The position numbers were made by a program, and so were the translations under genes. Below the pieces are notes generated by a model that was given only the letters and a program-made list of their open reading frames with translations, made no database searches and was not told the origin of the DNA. This document shows positions 36,414-45,480 of a stretch of DNA of 64,000 nucleotides, piece by piece. Each line of letters starts with the position of its first letter. The stretch's first letter is position 1. Origin of the DNA: Oryzicola mucosus (lineage in GTDB: Bacteria > Pseudomonadota > Alphaproteobacteria > Rhizobiales > Rhizobiaceae); NCBI RefSeq assembly GCF_014534685.1, contig NZ_JACVVX010000001.1, positions 884,501 to 948,500 on the forward strand, written 5' to 3'.

Positions 36414-37442
36414 TTATATGTATCCCCCTATTTCTGATTTTTGCCGGCTAGAGGGCGCAATCTTCGTATCCTGAATGTCGAGAGCCGCGGCGGCCCTTCT
36501 CTTTGCCCGATAGAGGTTGAACTGCTGGTCCGCCAAGACCCCGGCCAGGATCACGGCTCCCATCACCGCGAAATTGAGCGAGGACGGGATTCCGAGGAGG
36601 TTGACCAGGTTCTGCAATTCCTGAAGCAGGACCGCCCCTAAGATCACGCCAATGATCGAGCCTTCTCCACCTCGCAGCGAAAAGCCGCCCAGGACAGCGG
36701 CCGCGATGGCGTAGAGTTCGTAGAAATTACCGTGCGACGAAGGTTGTACCGATCGAGTGAACATGGCGAAGTAGACGGCGGCAACGGCGGTCAGTGCGGC
36801 GCAGATGACATAGGCGGCGGTGATGACCAAACCGGTGCGGATGCCAGAATAGCGCGCGGCGTCCTCATTCTTGCCCACCGCCTGCAAATGTCTCCCAAAG
36901 ACGGAGCGATGCAGCACAAACCAGCAGACGATCCCGACCAAGATCATGGCGAAGAAGGAGTGGGGCACACCAAACGAGCGTCCGATCGTCAGCCATTCCA
37001 GGGCAGGATAACTCGCGCCGAAGGGGAACCCCGCGGTGGCTTCGCCGGTATAGCCACGCGCCAAACCGCGATAGATCAACAGGCCGCATAGCGTCACCAC
37101 AAAGGGCTGCATCCGCAGCCTGGTGATCAGCAGCCCATGCGCCAACCCAAGGAGCGTGCCTATGGCGAGGATGGCGAGAATTGCCACCGGCCATGGGACG
37201 CCGAATTTGCCCACCATGTCGACGAACAGCACACCGAGCAAAGCGACCATCGAGCCGACCGACAGGTCGATGCCGCCTGTCATGATGACAAAACCCTGGC
37301 CAATGGCGAAGAGGCCGAACAGACCGATCAGGTTGGCGGTGTTGCCAAGATTGATCGGCGAGAGAAACAGCGGATTTTGCAGATACACCGCCGCTCCCAC
37401 AACGATGATCAGGACAGCCAAGCCGAAGTCTTTTTTATGCAT
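36414..37442 (-). CDS. Sugar ABC transporter permease, RbsC-like (342 aa)
   Basis: Inner-membrane permease of the ribose/xylose/fructose family with about nine to ten helices. The diagnostic run GFVIMTGGIDLSVGSMVAL lies near residue 55, and LGGFSLRGGEGSIIGVILGAV near the end. It starts 12 bases after the ATPase stop, with AGGA upstream, and is the last gene of a five-gene minus-strand unit. It should pair with the two-domain ATPase at 37454 and the binding protein at 39086. Confidence 0.93.
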   Translation of the reverse strand: MHKKDFGLAVLIIVVGAAVYLQNPLFLSPINLGNTANLIGLFGLFAIGQGFVIMTGGIDLSVGSMVALLGVLFVDMVGKFGVPWPVAILAILAIGTLLGLAHGLLITRLRMQPFVVTLCGLLIYRGLARGYTGEATAGFPFGASYPALEWLTIGRSFGVPHSFFAMILVGIVCWFVLHRSVFGRHLQAVGKNEDAARYSGIRTGLVITAAYVICAALTAVAAVYFAMFTRSVQPSSHGNFYELYAIAAAVLGGFSLRGGEGSIIGVILGAVLLQELQNLVNLLGIPSSLNFAVMGAVILAGVLADQQFNLYRAKRRAAAALDIQDTKIAPSSRQKSEIGGYI

Positions 37443-37453
37443 TGGGCATTTTC

Positions 37454-38980
37454 CTAATTTGCGCCGACGGCCAACTTGAGAACATTGTGTTCGGAGAACT
37501 CAGGCCGCAACAGAGATCCGGCGATTTCTCCTTCCCGCAAAACGACGATGCGGTCGGACACGCCGATGACTTCTTCCATGTCGCTGGAGATCATCATGAC
37601 GCCGACGCCCGCGTCCGTCAGAGCGCGCATCAGCCGGTAAATCTCGACCTTGGAGGCGACATCGATGCCGCGAGTGGGTTCGTCGAAGATGATCAGGGCC
37701 GGCCGCATGGAAAGCCACTTGCCCAGAACCACTTTCTGCTGATTTCCGCCGGAAAGCTCGGCGGTGTTGCGCATGACGTCAGTGGTTTTTATAGCAAGTT
37801 TTGTGCGCTGATCCTCGGCGCGCGCCTTGACCAGTCTTTGGGAAACCAAGCCGTTGTACGATACCGCGTCGAGATCTGCGAGGCAGATGTTTTCGCAGAT
37901 CGCGCTTTCCAGGACGAGGCCGCTTCGCTTGCGATCTTCGGGAACCAGATAAATACCGGCTGCGATGGCGTCATGCGGGCACGAGGCCCTGAACGGCTTG
38001 CCCTTCAACATGATCGTGCCTTCGAGAATAGCCGTGATCCCGAATATGGCCTCGGCCAGTTCGGTGCGTCCTGCGCCAACCAGTCCGGCTACGCCGAGGA
38101 TTTCGCCATCAAGGACATCGAACTCCACCAAGGCCAGCGGTTTTGCACTGGTCCTGATATCTCTCAAGGTCAGGATGGGCTCGCCGGGAGGGCGGGCCGG
38201 CGGCTTATACAGAGAGTTGAGGTCGCGGCCGATCATGATTCGGATCATTGCGTCATGGGTTATCTCAGGCTTGTCGAGTTCACCCGCCGCCTTGCCGTCG
38301 CGGAGCGCGAAGACCCGATCAGCGCATTCCTCGATCTCGCTCAGCCGATGCGATATATAGATGACGGCGATGCCATCAGCCTTCAGGCCGGCAATGACGT
38401 TCATCAGTGTTTTCGTCTCGGAAAGGGTAAGGGACGAAGTTGGTTCATCCATGATGATAAGGCGTGCCTGAATGGAGAGCGCCTTGGCGATTTCAAGCAA
38501 TTGCCGCTCGGCCAAGGCCAGCTCTGCGACCGGCGTATCGGGCCTGAACGTCGCCCCAACCCGTCTCAAAAGCGGTTCGGCCGCGGCACGCATGGCCTCT
38601 ACATCGAGCAGCCGGAGAAAACCGGCGCGTTTTTCACGGCCAAGGAACATATTGGCAGCGACATCGAGATTGTCGAAGACATTGAGTTCCTGATGGACGA
38701 AGGCGAACCCCACAGACTGGGATTCGGTCACCGAAAGCCGGTCATATCTCACATTGTCAATGACGATCTGCCCTGAACTGGGCGGGATCACGCCTCCCAG
38801 AATTTTCATTAGCGTGGACTTGCCGGCGCCATTTTCTCCGATCAATGCCAGCACCTCGCCAGCCATGACCGTCATGGAGACATTGGAGAGGGCGACCGCG
38901 CCGCTGTAAGCCTTGGAAATGTTTTCGAGCACCAGCAGGGGGCGCTTGCGATCCTCATTCGTCGTCATAAAACATGCCAT
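37454..38980 (-). CDS. Sugar ABC transporter ATP-binding protein, RbsA/MglA-like (508 aa)
   Basis: Two fused ABC domains. Domain 1 has Walker A GENGAGKST and Walker B LIIMDEPTSSL. Domain 2 has the degenerate P-loop GVAGLVGAGRTELAEAI, the signature ELSGGNQQKVVLGKW and FDEPTRGIDV, as in RbsA and MglA, where the second site is usually less active. The start may be the ATG at 38980 or, with similar support, 38968. The binding-protein gene lies upstream and is separated by a very stable hairpin. The ligand is probably a pentose, hexose or sugar acid. Confidence 0.92.
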   Translation of the reverse strand: MACFMTTNEDRKRPLLVLENISKAYSGAVALSNVSMTVMAGEVLALIGENGAGKSTLMKILGGVIPPSSGQIVIDNVRYDRLSVTESQSVGFAFVHQELNVFDNLDVAANMFLGREKRAGFLRLLDVEAMRAAAEPLLRRVGATFRPDTPVAELALAERQLLEIAKALSIQARLIIMDEPTSSLTLSETKTLMNVIAGLKADGIAVIYISHRLSEIEECADRVFALRDGKAAGELDKPEITHDAMIRIMIGRDLNSLYKPPARPPGEPILTLRDIRTSAKPLALVEFDVLDGEILGVAGLVGAGRTELAEAIFGITAILEGTIMLKGKPFRASCPHDAIAAGIYLVPEDRKRSGLVLESAICENICLADLDAVSYNGLVSQRLVKARAEDQRTKLAIKTTDVMRNTAELSGGNQQKVVLGKWLSMRPALIIFDEPTRGIDVASKVEIYRLMRALTDAGVGVMMISSDMEEVIGVSDRIVVLREGEIAGSLLRPEFSEHNVLKLAVGAN

Positions 38981-39032
38981 CTTATTTGCGGCAACAGCGA
39001 TGCCCGAAGCTATTGCCCGATCTGTCCCAAAA

Positions 39033-39065
39033 GCCGTATCGGGCCGGTCGAAGGCCCGATACGGC
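39033..39065 (-). terminator. Strong hairpin between binding-protein and ATPase genes
   Basis: Perfect 13-base inverted repeat GCCGTATCGGGCC / GGCCCGATACGGC with a seven-base loop. It follows the binding-protein stop by 20 bases inside the operon. It probably attenuates downstream transcription or stabilises the binding-protein mRNA. Confidence 0.75.
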
Positions 39066-39085
39066 CACGCTGACAGGAAGGGAGG

Positions 39086-40033
39086 TTACCCGCCAATGCG
39101 CTCTTTGAGTTCCTTCTCGAAGGCATCGACGTTAGCCTTGTCGATGACTTTGGTTGGAACAATGATTAGGCCATCCGCTGGAATGCCAGATTTGTCGCCA
39201 TCAAGGTATTTCGCCATCAGGTGCATGCCCTGATAACCCCACTGATAGGGATCCTGCACGACGGTGCCGGCGAAACTGCCTTCGCGCACCGCACCAAGCG
39301 TAATCGGATCCTCATCGAACGCGATGACCTTGATTGCGCCGAGCTTGCCCGCGGCTTGGAGGGCCTCGTAGATCTTAGGCGGATTGTAAGAATAGAAACC
39401 CACCATGCAGTTGATGTCCGGATTGGCGGCAAGCACGTCATCGACGTTGGACCGAGCGCGGGCGAAATCGACATCGTCGCCGCGCACGTCGACAAGTTCG
39501 ATGCCAGACCCTTCAACGGCCTTGCGGAACCCGGCGATGCGCTCCATGGCGTTGTCTGCTCCAAGGAACCCGACGAAACCCATGCACTTTCCACCATCGG
39601 GCATCGCCGCGACGGCGATTTCGCCCGCTTGGACGCCCGCCAGGGTGTTGGACGAACCCAGATAGGCGATGCGCTTACTGGCAGGCGCGTCGCTATCTGT
39701 GGTGAACAGCGGCACCTGCCCTGCAATGCGATTGAAAGCGTCGATGGAGTTCTTCGGATCGGCTGACGAGATCATGATGGCATCGGCGCCTGCGGCAACA
39801 AGGTCATCCATCAGAGCATTCTGCAGGGCCGCCGTGCCCTGAGCCGGGTAACGGAACTGAAGATCATAGCCCGGCAACTCGGCCTGCGCTTTCTTGACCC
39901 CGGCTTCCGCAAGTTTCCAGAAGTCCGAAGCGGCATTTACGACAAAGGCCAGCTGTGGTTTGTCCTGTGCGGCAGCGGGGCCAGCCACGCCGGCAACAAC
40001 CATGGCGATGGTGACAGCAAGCTTCAGTTTCAT
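39086..40033 (-). CDS. Sugar-binding periplasmic protein, RbsB-like (315 aa)
   Basis: Type I periplasmic binding protein (Peripla_BP_4). The signal peptide is short and clear (LAVTIAMVVAGVAGPAAAQ, cleavage before DKPQ). The mature protein begins with LAFVVNAASDFWKLAEAGVK and contains AGADAIMISSADPKNSIDAF and MVGFYSYNPPKIYEAL, as in ribose and related binders. GGGAGG precedes the ATG. A 17-base LacI-type palindrome lies about 60 bases upstream of the start. It belongs with the ATPase and permease that follow. Confidence 0.93.
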   Translation of the reverse strand: MKLKLAVTIAMVVAGVAGPAAAQDKPQLAFVVNAASDFWKLAEAGVKKAQAELPGYDLQFRYPAQGTAALQNALMDDLVAAGADAIMISSADPKNSIDAFNRIAGQVPLFTTDSDAPASKRIAYLGSSNTLAGVQAGEIAVAAMPDGGKCMGFVGFLGADNAMERIAGFRKAVEGSGIELVDVRGDDVDFARARSNVDDVLAANPDINCMVGFYSYNPPKIYEALQAAGKLGAIKVIAFDEDPITLGAVREGSFAGTVVQDPYQWGYQGMHLMAKYLDGDKSGIPADGLIIVPTKVIDKANVDAFEKELKERIGG

Positions 40034-40052
40034 TGTTTATCCTCCCATTGTG

Positions 40053-40072
40053 AGCGTGGTCATGGCCACGCT
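40053..40072. repeat. Inverted repeat upstream of the RbsB-like gene
   Basis: AGCGTGG pairs with CCACGCT across a six-base centre, just upstream of the ribosome binding site of the gene starting at 40033. It may fold in the 5' untranslated RNA. Confidence 0.45.
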
Positions 40073-40092
40073 TCAGCGTTACCGAATGCCCG

Positions 40093-40109
40093 TGGCAAAC
40101 CGTTTGCCA
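40093..40109. promoter_or_regulatory. 17-bp perfect palindrome, candidate LacI-family operator
   Basis: TGGCAAACCGTTTGCCA is a perfect palindrome around a single central base. The CAAAC/GTTTG core resembles operators of the LacI/GalR/PurR family. It lies 60 bases upstream of the RbsB-like gene, so this gene probably has its own regulated promoter inside the unit. Confidence 0.65.
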
Positions 40110-40193
40110 GAGGGCGGTGCATATCCTTTGCTTCCGGCCTCGCCCGGACGGCTGCATGCGAATCGCCCGGAGCCGTGTCGGATTTTCCCTCCC

Positions 40194-41168
40194 TTATCCC
40201 GGGTACCAGACGAGGCGCGGATCATCGGGCGCCCGGACATAGGACCAGGCACGCTCTATAAGGCGTTTGAGATCGACGGCCGGGCGCCAACCCAGCAGCA
40301 TGCGTGCCTTGGTGTTGTCGAGCCAGTTGCTGTGATAGGGCGTCGGAATGGTCACAACCGGCAAACCATGCGATGCACTGAGTTGCGTTGCCACGCAGGC
40401 ATAGTCCACCGGTATATCCATGGCGACGTTGAACAGGTCGCTGTTGGCGGCGGGATTGTCGAGCGCCAGGAGAATGGCGCTGACCAGGTCGCTCACATGG
40501 ATGAAATTGCGTTTGAGCGATGCGCCGGTAACATCGCGGAGCAATGGAACGGCGCCTGCGGCGGCAAGCCGGTCAATTTCCTCTTCTGCCAGGAATTCGC
40601 GCCACGCCGGTCCGCCGAACTGGTCGCGGAAGCTCAGCACATGCTTGAAGTCATCCTTCTCCATGATCCAAGGTGCCCGCAGGCAGCAGGCGTTGATGCC
40701 ATACTGAATCCGGTATTGCTCCAGCATGACTTCCTCGATCACCTTGGTGAGCGCGTAGCAACCGGGATAGGCGCGCCGCGCGGATTTTTCGGTGATCGGG
40801 GCATCGTAGCGATGGAAAATGTGTCCCACCGAGCAGTCCCCGCCGATCAGGACAAACTGCCTTGCAGTCTTCGACGTTCGGAAGGCCTCGAGGAGATTGA
40901 ACATGCCCTTGACCCCGACGTCGATGGCCAGATCTGGCGACTCCTTGACCGCAGCCATATGCAGGACATGGGTTACGCCATCCATCGCAGCATGGACCGC
41001 GTCAGTATCCGACAAGGAACCGCGCACAATCTCGACGGCTGCATGATCAATGATGCGGTTGTTGCAGACCGCGCGCAGGGACCAGCCGGAAAACTTTTCG
41101 GTGGTGAGAAATTCTGGCAGGAAATTGCTTCCCACCTTTCCCGTTAGTCCAGTGACCAGAAGTTTCAA
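40194..41168 (-). CDS. NAD-dependent epimerase/dehydratase family protein (324 aa)
   Basis: Extended SDR with the N-terminal motif LLVTGLTGKVGSNF and the active-site pair in YPGCYALTKVIEE (YxxxK). HVLHMAAVKESPDLAIDV matches the NAD-binding loop. Members include UDP-sugar epimerases and uronate dehydrogenases. It lies between two sugar-binding-protein genes, so a role in the first steps of sugar or sugar-acid catabolism fits better than cell-wall synthesis. No sugar kinase is nearby. Confidence 0.88.
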   Translation of the reverse strand: MKLLVTGLTGKVGSNFLPEFLTTEKFSGWSLRAVCNNRIIDHAAVEIVRGSLSDTDAVHAAMDGVTHVLHMAAVKESPDLAIDVGVKGMFNLLEAFRTSKTARQFVLIGGDCSVGHIFHRYDAPITEKSARRAYPGCYALTKVIEEVMLEQYRIQYGINACCLRAPWIMEKDDFKHVLSFRDQFGGPAWREFLAEEEIDRLAAAGAVPLLRDVTGASLKRNFIHVSDLVSAILLALDNPAANSDLFNVAMDIPVDYACVATQLSASHGLPVVTIPTPYHSNWLDNTKARMLLGWRPAVDLKRLIERAWSYVRAPDDPRLVWYPG

Positions 41169-41241
41169 TTTGCTTCCCCTATAAGCCCCACGAGCGCGGT
41201 GAAATCGAGGCTACCGCTTCGCAGCCCGTGCAGCGGCCGAG

Positions 41242-41267
41242 CGTCATGGCGCCGTAACGCCATGACG
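41242..41267 (-). terminator. Perfect hairpin downstream of the second binding-protein gene
   Basis: Ten-base perfect stem CGTCATGGCG / CGCCATGACG with a six-base loop, 20 bases after the stop of the binding-protein gene at 41287. No T run follows on the minus strand, so partial termination or mRNA protection is likelier than full termination. Confidence 0.7.
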
Positions 41268-41286
41268 GGATTGCGTCGAAATCACT

Positions 41287-42279
41287 TTATTTTGGGGCGC
41301 AGAAACCCGGCTCTTCACGGGTGCATACATCCAGCCCGGTGTAGATCGTGTCTTCGACCTTCTCGCCCTTGATCAACTGGATCATGACTTCAGGTGAGCG
41401 CTGGCCCATTTCGAAGGGGCGCTGGCCCACCTGCGCGTGGCTGCGTCCTTCGTTGAAGGCCTGCACTTGCGGTGGCAGGGTATCGCCAGCGATGATGATC
41501 AGATCATTGCTTTTCAGGCGGTCCATCACCTGGTCAGTGACCTGGGCATAGGCTTGCGGCGCGAACTGCGCCCAGCCGCCGATCAGAATAAAGGCGTCGA
41601 GATCGGGGTTAGACGTGAAGACATCGGCCATCTGCTGGTTGGCGAGATCGATCTGATCATTGGTAAAGACCGGGCAACCCTCGATTTCACTCCAGCCGCT
41701 TTGCCCTGTCAGGCGGTCAATCCCTTTCGAGCCCGCGATGGTATCGCGGAAGCCGGCCGCGCGGGCGTTGATATTGTCAGCTGCGACATTGCCCAATTGC
41801 AGGCAAACTGTACCGCCATCGGGCTTCAGCCGCGTTGCCTGTTCGGCCATCTTCACGCCCATCAAGTAATTGTCGGTTCCAAGATAGGCGGAGCGCAACG
41901 CGCGGTCGGCCTCGGAGAGATCCGCGTCCACCGTCATGACCGGCATTTTCGGAGCGATTTCCTTGAGCCGGTTGGCCATCGCCGCTGCATTGGACGGTGA
42001 AATGGCTATCGCTGCCACGCCTTTGGCAATGAGGTCGTCGACAAGCTGGACCTGGCCGGCCTCGTCGGCGCTCGATGCCGGGCCGGTATAGAGGCACTGA
42101 TATTCCGAATCAGGATTGTTCTTCGCCCAGTCCTGGCAGCCCAGGTTGATCTGCTCGAAGAACGGATTGTCCAGTCCCTTAACGACAATGGCCAAGGTTT
42201 TCTTGTCCTGCGCCTCCGCTGCACCGGCTGCCAAAGCAATAAGAGCGGCAGCTGCGGCAATCTGATTTACGTACCTCAA
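41287..42279 (-). CDS. Sugar-binding periplasmic protein, second type (330 aa)
   Basis: Type I periplasmic binding protein. The start is TTG at 42279, supported by GGAGGAG nine bases upstream, and gives a clean signal peptide (AAAALIALAAGAAEAQ, then DKKTL). The mature part has LAIVVKGLDNPFFEQINLG and GVAAIAISPSNAAAMANRL. Two pairs of cysteines (for example in CQDWAKN and YQCLY) may form disulfides. It resembles fructose/xylose-type binders such as FrcB. The matching ATPase and permease start divergently at 42596, an arrangement in which the binding protein has its own promoter. Confidence 0.92.
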   Translation of the reverse strand: MRYVNQIAAAAALIALAAGAAEAQDKKTLAIVVKGLDNPFFEQINLGCQDWAKNNPDSEYQCLYTGPASSADEAGQVQLVDDLIAKGVAAIAISPSNAAAMANRLKEIAPKMPVMTVDADLSEADRALRSAYLGTDNYLMGVKMAEQATRLKPDGGTVCLQLGNVAADNINARAAGFRDTIAGSKGIDRLTGQSGWSEIEGCPVFTNDQIDLANQQMADVFTSNPDLDAFILIGGWAQFAPQAYAQVTDQVMDRLKSNDLIIIAGDTLPPQVQAFNEGRSHAQVGQRPFEMGQRSPEVMIQLIKGEKVEDTIYTGLDVCTREEPGFCAPK

Positions 42280-42595
42280 ATTAGTGCACTCCTCCGTTGG
42301 GGTTATCTGGCTGGCGCAGGTAAGGCTATGCCCACCAAGCGACTGCCAGAACTGTCTGCCGCGCTGTTCCTCCCATCGCGGCATGCATGCGAGGCTCGAG
42401 CCATCCGAAGTTCGCGCCAATATTGACAAGCATTGCAGTTGCAGATTTGATGATATTATATGATAATAACAGCATTTAATTACCTGCTTCGTCAAGCTGG
42501 AATTTCGACTGAGTTTTGGACTTGAGAGGGGAGCCATTGCGCGACACGCGCCGCCGCGCGGGATGCAAAAGGCAGGCGGGAAGAAGGGGAGGAAT
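42280..42595. other. Divergent promoter gap of the Frc-like transporter
   Basis: No gene was seen here. The left end holds the ribosome binding site of the binding protein, the right end that of the ATPase. The centre is strikingly AT-rich around 42440-42480, with the palindrome at 42454. GC-rich DNA of coding-like composition at 42300-42420 and 42480-42580 contains no recognised product. Confidence 0.6.
42454..42468. promoter_or_regulatory. AT-rich palindrome, candidate LacI-family operator
   Basis: TATTAT-ATG-ATAATA is a perfect palindrome between the divergent sugar-transport genes. The flanking AGATTTG and the ATATTAT/GATAA core recur in front of the lacI-type gene at 45611-45638. Confidence 0.5.
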
Positions 42596-43336
42596 ATGAG
42601 TGCTTTGAGACTTGAGGCAGTGAGCAAACACTTCGGCGCAATCCACGCGTTGAGCGACGTATCGCTTTTGATTGAACCGGGGGAAGTCATAGGCCTGATG
42701 GGCGACAACGGGGCCGGTAAGTCCACCTTGGTGAAGGTTATCGCTGGAAACTTCGCGCCGAGCGCGGGCGAGATTTTCATCTCGGACACAAAAGTCGAGT
42801 TCCATAAGCCGTTGGATGCCCAGCGGGCCGGAATCGAGGTCGTCTACCAGGACCTCGCCATTTGCGACAACCTTTCAGCGGCCGCAAATGTCTTTCTGGG
42901 GCGCGAACTCACCAAGCAGATTGGGCCTATACCCATCCTTGACTATGCGCGAATGCGGATCAGGGCAGGAGAACTGTTCGCGCGTCTCAAATCCGAGACC
43001 CGGCCGCGGGATCTCGTAAAGCGAATGTCTGGCGGACAACGGCAGGCTGTTGCCATCGCCCGTGCCCTTCTCAGCGATGCCAAGATCGTCCTGATGGATG
43101 AGCCTACCGCCGCTATTTCCGTGCGGCAGGTCGCGGAGGTGCTCAATCTCATACGCAATCTCAGCGATCACGGCATCGCCGTCGTTTTGGTCAGCCACCG
43201 CATGCCGGACGTGTTTCAGGTGGCTGATACGATAGCCGTGCTGCGCCGAGGCCGTCTGGTGGCCAGCAAAAGGGCGGCGAATTCGTCGCCGGAAGAAGTC
43301 ACCGGCCTTATCACGGGAGCGATCGAATTCGCATGA
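42596..43336 (+). CDS. Sugar ABC transporter ATP-binding protein, single-domain FrcA-like (246 aa)
   Basis: One ABC domain only, unlike the usual two-domain sugar ATPases. Walker A is GDNGAGKST, the Q-loop is in EVVYQDLAICDNL, the signature is MSGGQRQAVAIARAL (Met for the usual Leu) and Walker B is IVLMDEPTAAI. The length fits FrcA of rhizobial fructose importers. GGGGAGG precedes the ATG. It overlaps the permease by four bases. It should work as a homodimer with the permease at 43333 and the binding protein at 41287. Confidence 0.93.
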   Translation: MSALRLEAVSKHFGAIHALSDVSLLIEPGEVIGLMGDNGAGKSTLVKVIAGNFAPSAGEIFISDTKVEFHKPLDAQRAGIEVVYQDLAICDNLSAAANVFLGRELTKQIGPIPILDYARMRIRAGELFARLKSETRPRDLVKRMSGGQRQAVAIARALLSDAKIVLMDEPTAAISVRQVAEVLNLIRNLSDHGIAVVLVSHRMPDVFQVADTIAVLRRGRLVASKRAANSSPEEVTGLITGAIEFA

Positions 43337-44364
43337 GCAACCAGGGAAATAGAACTCTCACGCCCACGGCAAATTCGCTGGCTGACGCGATCGGCCACTC
43401 CGAACATCGCGGCATGCTTGCGCGCCTCACCAACCATCAGACCTTTTGGGTGTTTATGGCTGCGGTTCTGGCCTGTCTGGCGCTGTCGCTATTGACCGAC
43501 ACATTCGCCACCGAGCGGAACCTGTTCAATGTCTCGCGCAACTTTGCTTTCGTGGCTATCATTGCTCTTGGCATGACAGCTGTAATCGCGTCTGGGGGCA
43601 TAGACCTGTCGGTGGGGTCTGCCGTCGTGCTGTCGTCCATGACCGTGGCCGTTCTGATGTCGGCGGGTATGCCGTTCTGGATCGGCATTCCGGCAGCGCT
43701 GGCCGTTGCAATCCTTCTGGGTGCGGTCAACGGCGTGCTGGTCGCCTATGCCGGCATGCCGCCTTTCGTGGTCACGCTGGGCATGCTCTCGGTGGGGCGG
43801 TCACTTGCCATGGTCCTGTCCAACAACAAGATGATCTACCAGTTCGGCCCCGATCACGAACTGCTGCTGGCGCTAGGCGGCGGCTCCACGATGGGCCTGC
43901 CAAACCCGCTTCTCGTCATGGTGGTCCTGGCCGCGATCACGGGGTTCCTTTTCAAATGGACCCGCTGGGGCCAGCATCTCTTCGCGATGGGCGGTAATGA
44001 GAGCGCGGCCAAGCTTACCGGTATTCCAGTGCGGCAGTTGAAGGTTTCCGTCTATGTGTTCTCGGCGCTGACGGCCGGCATTACCGGTGTGCTGGAAGTG
44101 GGCTGGCTGGGTGGTGTCACGACCAATCTCGGCCAAGGCATGGAACTCGCGGTCATCGCGGCGGCCGTTATCGGAGGGGCCAATCTGGCAGGCGGCGTGG
44201 GCACGGCCTTTGGCGCTGTGGTGGGTGCGCTTCTCATCGAGGTTATCCGCAACAGTCTGATATTGCTGGGTATCAGTACCTTCTGGCAAGGCGCTTTCGT
44301 CGGTTCGTTCATTGTGATCGCTGTGGCGTTCGACCGGTTCCGGAGTGTTCGCCAGCAGGGTTGA
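43333..44364 (+). CDS. Sugar ABC transporter permease, FrcC/RbsC-like (343 aa)
   Basis: Multi-helix permease of the ribose/fructose class. The N-terminal 35 residues are hydrophilic and cytoplasmic. The family run AVIASGGIDLSVGSAVVLSS lies near residue 85, and GGVTTNLGQGMELAVIAAAVI and GGANLAGGVGTAFGAVVGAL lie toward the end. The ATG overlaps the ATPase stop (ATGA). It ends 39 bases before the convergent lacI-type gene. Confidence 0.93.
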   Translation: MSNQGNRTLTPTANSLADAIGHSEHRGMLARLTNHQTFWVFMAAVLACLALSLLTDTFATERNLFNVSRNFAFVAIIALGMTAVIASGGIDLSVGSAVVLSSMTVAVLMSAGMPFWIGIPAALAVAILLGAVNGVLVAYAGMPPFVVTLGMLSVGRSLAMVLSNNKMIYQFGPDHELLLALGGGSTMGLPNPLLVMVVLAAITGFLFKWTRWGQHLFAMGGNESAAKLTGIPVRQLKVSVYVFSALTAGITGVLEVGWLGGVTTNLGQGMELAVIAAAVIGGANLAGGVGTAFGAVVGALLIEVIRNSLILLGISTFWQGAFVGSFIVIAVAFDRFRSVRQQG

Positions 44365-44403
44365 GGATGGTTGCCCCGCCCCTGTGGAGGCGAGGCTCAA
44401 CAG

Positions 44404-45480
44404 TTACTGCGCCGCCAGGGTAGCTTCGATATCATCGAGGTATCGGCTAGTGGCGGTCGATTGCCGCGCGATCAGTTCGCACTCGACCTTGATGCGGCTT
44501 GGATTGGTGTGCAAGCCGCCGGCCGCCTCGATCAGCAGTTCAGCAGCAGTCCGGCCCATCTCGTAGAGCGGCAGAACAAGCGTCGACAAGGGAGGGTGCG
44601 TATATTGCGCGATGTCGCGGTCGTCGAAGCCGATCACGGCCACATCGTCCGGTATTCGGACATTGAGTTGCTTCAATGCGTCGAAACAGCCGACGGCCAT
44701 CATGTCGTTGGCGCAGAAGATGGCATCGGGCGGGTTGTCCAGGGCCATCAGTTCCATCGTCATTTCATAACCTGCAGACGGCTCCCAGTTGCCTGGGCGC
44801 ACGAGAGCGGGATCGAAGGCGATATCGTTGCTGGCAAGTGCCTGTTTATAGCCTTTGAGGCGGTCGCGGGCTGCGTCTACGCCCTGCTGGCCATTAATGA
44901 ACCCGATCCTGCTGCGGCCGGACAGCAGCAGGTGTTCAGTCGCCGTGCGGCCACCCAGCAGGTCGCCGGGCAGAACCGAGTGATGCTCGCGATTCTCGTC
45001 GTAGCAATTCACCAAAACGATGCTGAGGTCGGAAAGGGCTGGGGGAATCTGCACGAGGCGGGTCAGGATCGTCCCGTAGATCAGGCCGAGAATGGGCAGG
45101 TTCTTGAGGCCGCCGATGATATTTGCCTCGAGTTCCGCATCGCCATGGCTCACCACCATCAGCATGTTGATGCCATATTCAAGCGCTTTGTCCCGCGCGC
45201 CCTCGAAGGCGAGGGACATCCACGGATCCGTCGAGGTTTCGTCGGCGACGAAAACGATAGCGGACCGCCCACCGGGGGGTGCCTTGGTTCCCCGCCGCAC
45301 AAACCGATAGCCAAGCGCCTTTGCGGCTTCTACAACGCGGGCTCGTGTTGCGTCGGCAAGCCGCGCACCTTTCGTTCCGCTGAGAACCAGAGAGACGGTG
45401 GCTTGGGAGACGCCTGCCGCGGCTGCAACGTCCATCATTGTGGGCCGTGCCACACTCACTTGTCTCTTCGTCTTGGACAT
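44404..45480 (-). CDS. LacI-family transcriptional regulator (358 aa)
   Basis: N-terminal LacI helix-turn-helix with hinge (TMMDVAAAAGVSQATVSLVL, then ARVVEAAKALGYRF) and a periplasmic-binding-protein-like effector domain (PDAIFCANDMMAVGCFDAL; DVAVIGFDDRDIAQYTHPPL). The ATG at 45480 has AAAGGGAAA upstream. It is convergent with the sugar permease and is the natural candidate to control both sugar transporters here. Palindromes near 40093, 42454 and 45620 are possible binding sites, although they differ from each other in sequence. Confidence 0.94.
   Translation of the reverse strand: MSKTKRQVSVARPTMMDVAAAAGVSQATVSLVLSGTKGARLADATRARVVEAAKALGYRFVRRGTKAPPGGRSAIVFVADETSTDPWMSLAFEGARDKALEYGINMLMVVSHGDAELEANIIGGLKNLPILGLIYGTILTRLVQIPPALSDLSIVLVNCYDENREHHSVLPGDLLGGRTATEHLLLSGRSRIGFINGQQGVDAARDRLKGYKQALASNDIAFDPALVRPGNWEPSAGYEMTMELMALDNPPDAIFCANDMMAVGCFDALKQLNVRIPDDVAVIGFDDRDIAQYTHPPLSTLVLPLYEMGRTAAELLIEAAGGLHTNPSRIKVECELIARQSTATSRYLDDIEATLAAQ

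Noticed and set aside
36243-36437. 64-residue open frame in the IS debris
   Set aside because: The frame that shows transposase similarity (ADKAYD, WRHISTRYDRCAH) is a different one; this frame is a shadow.
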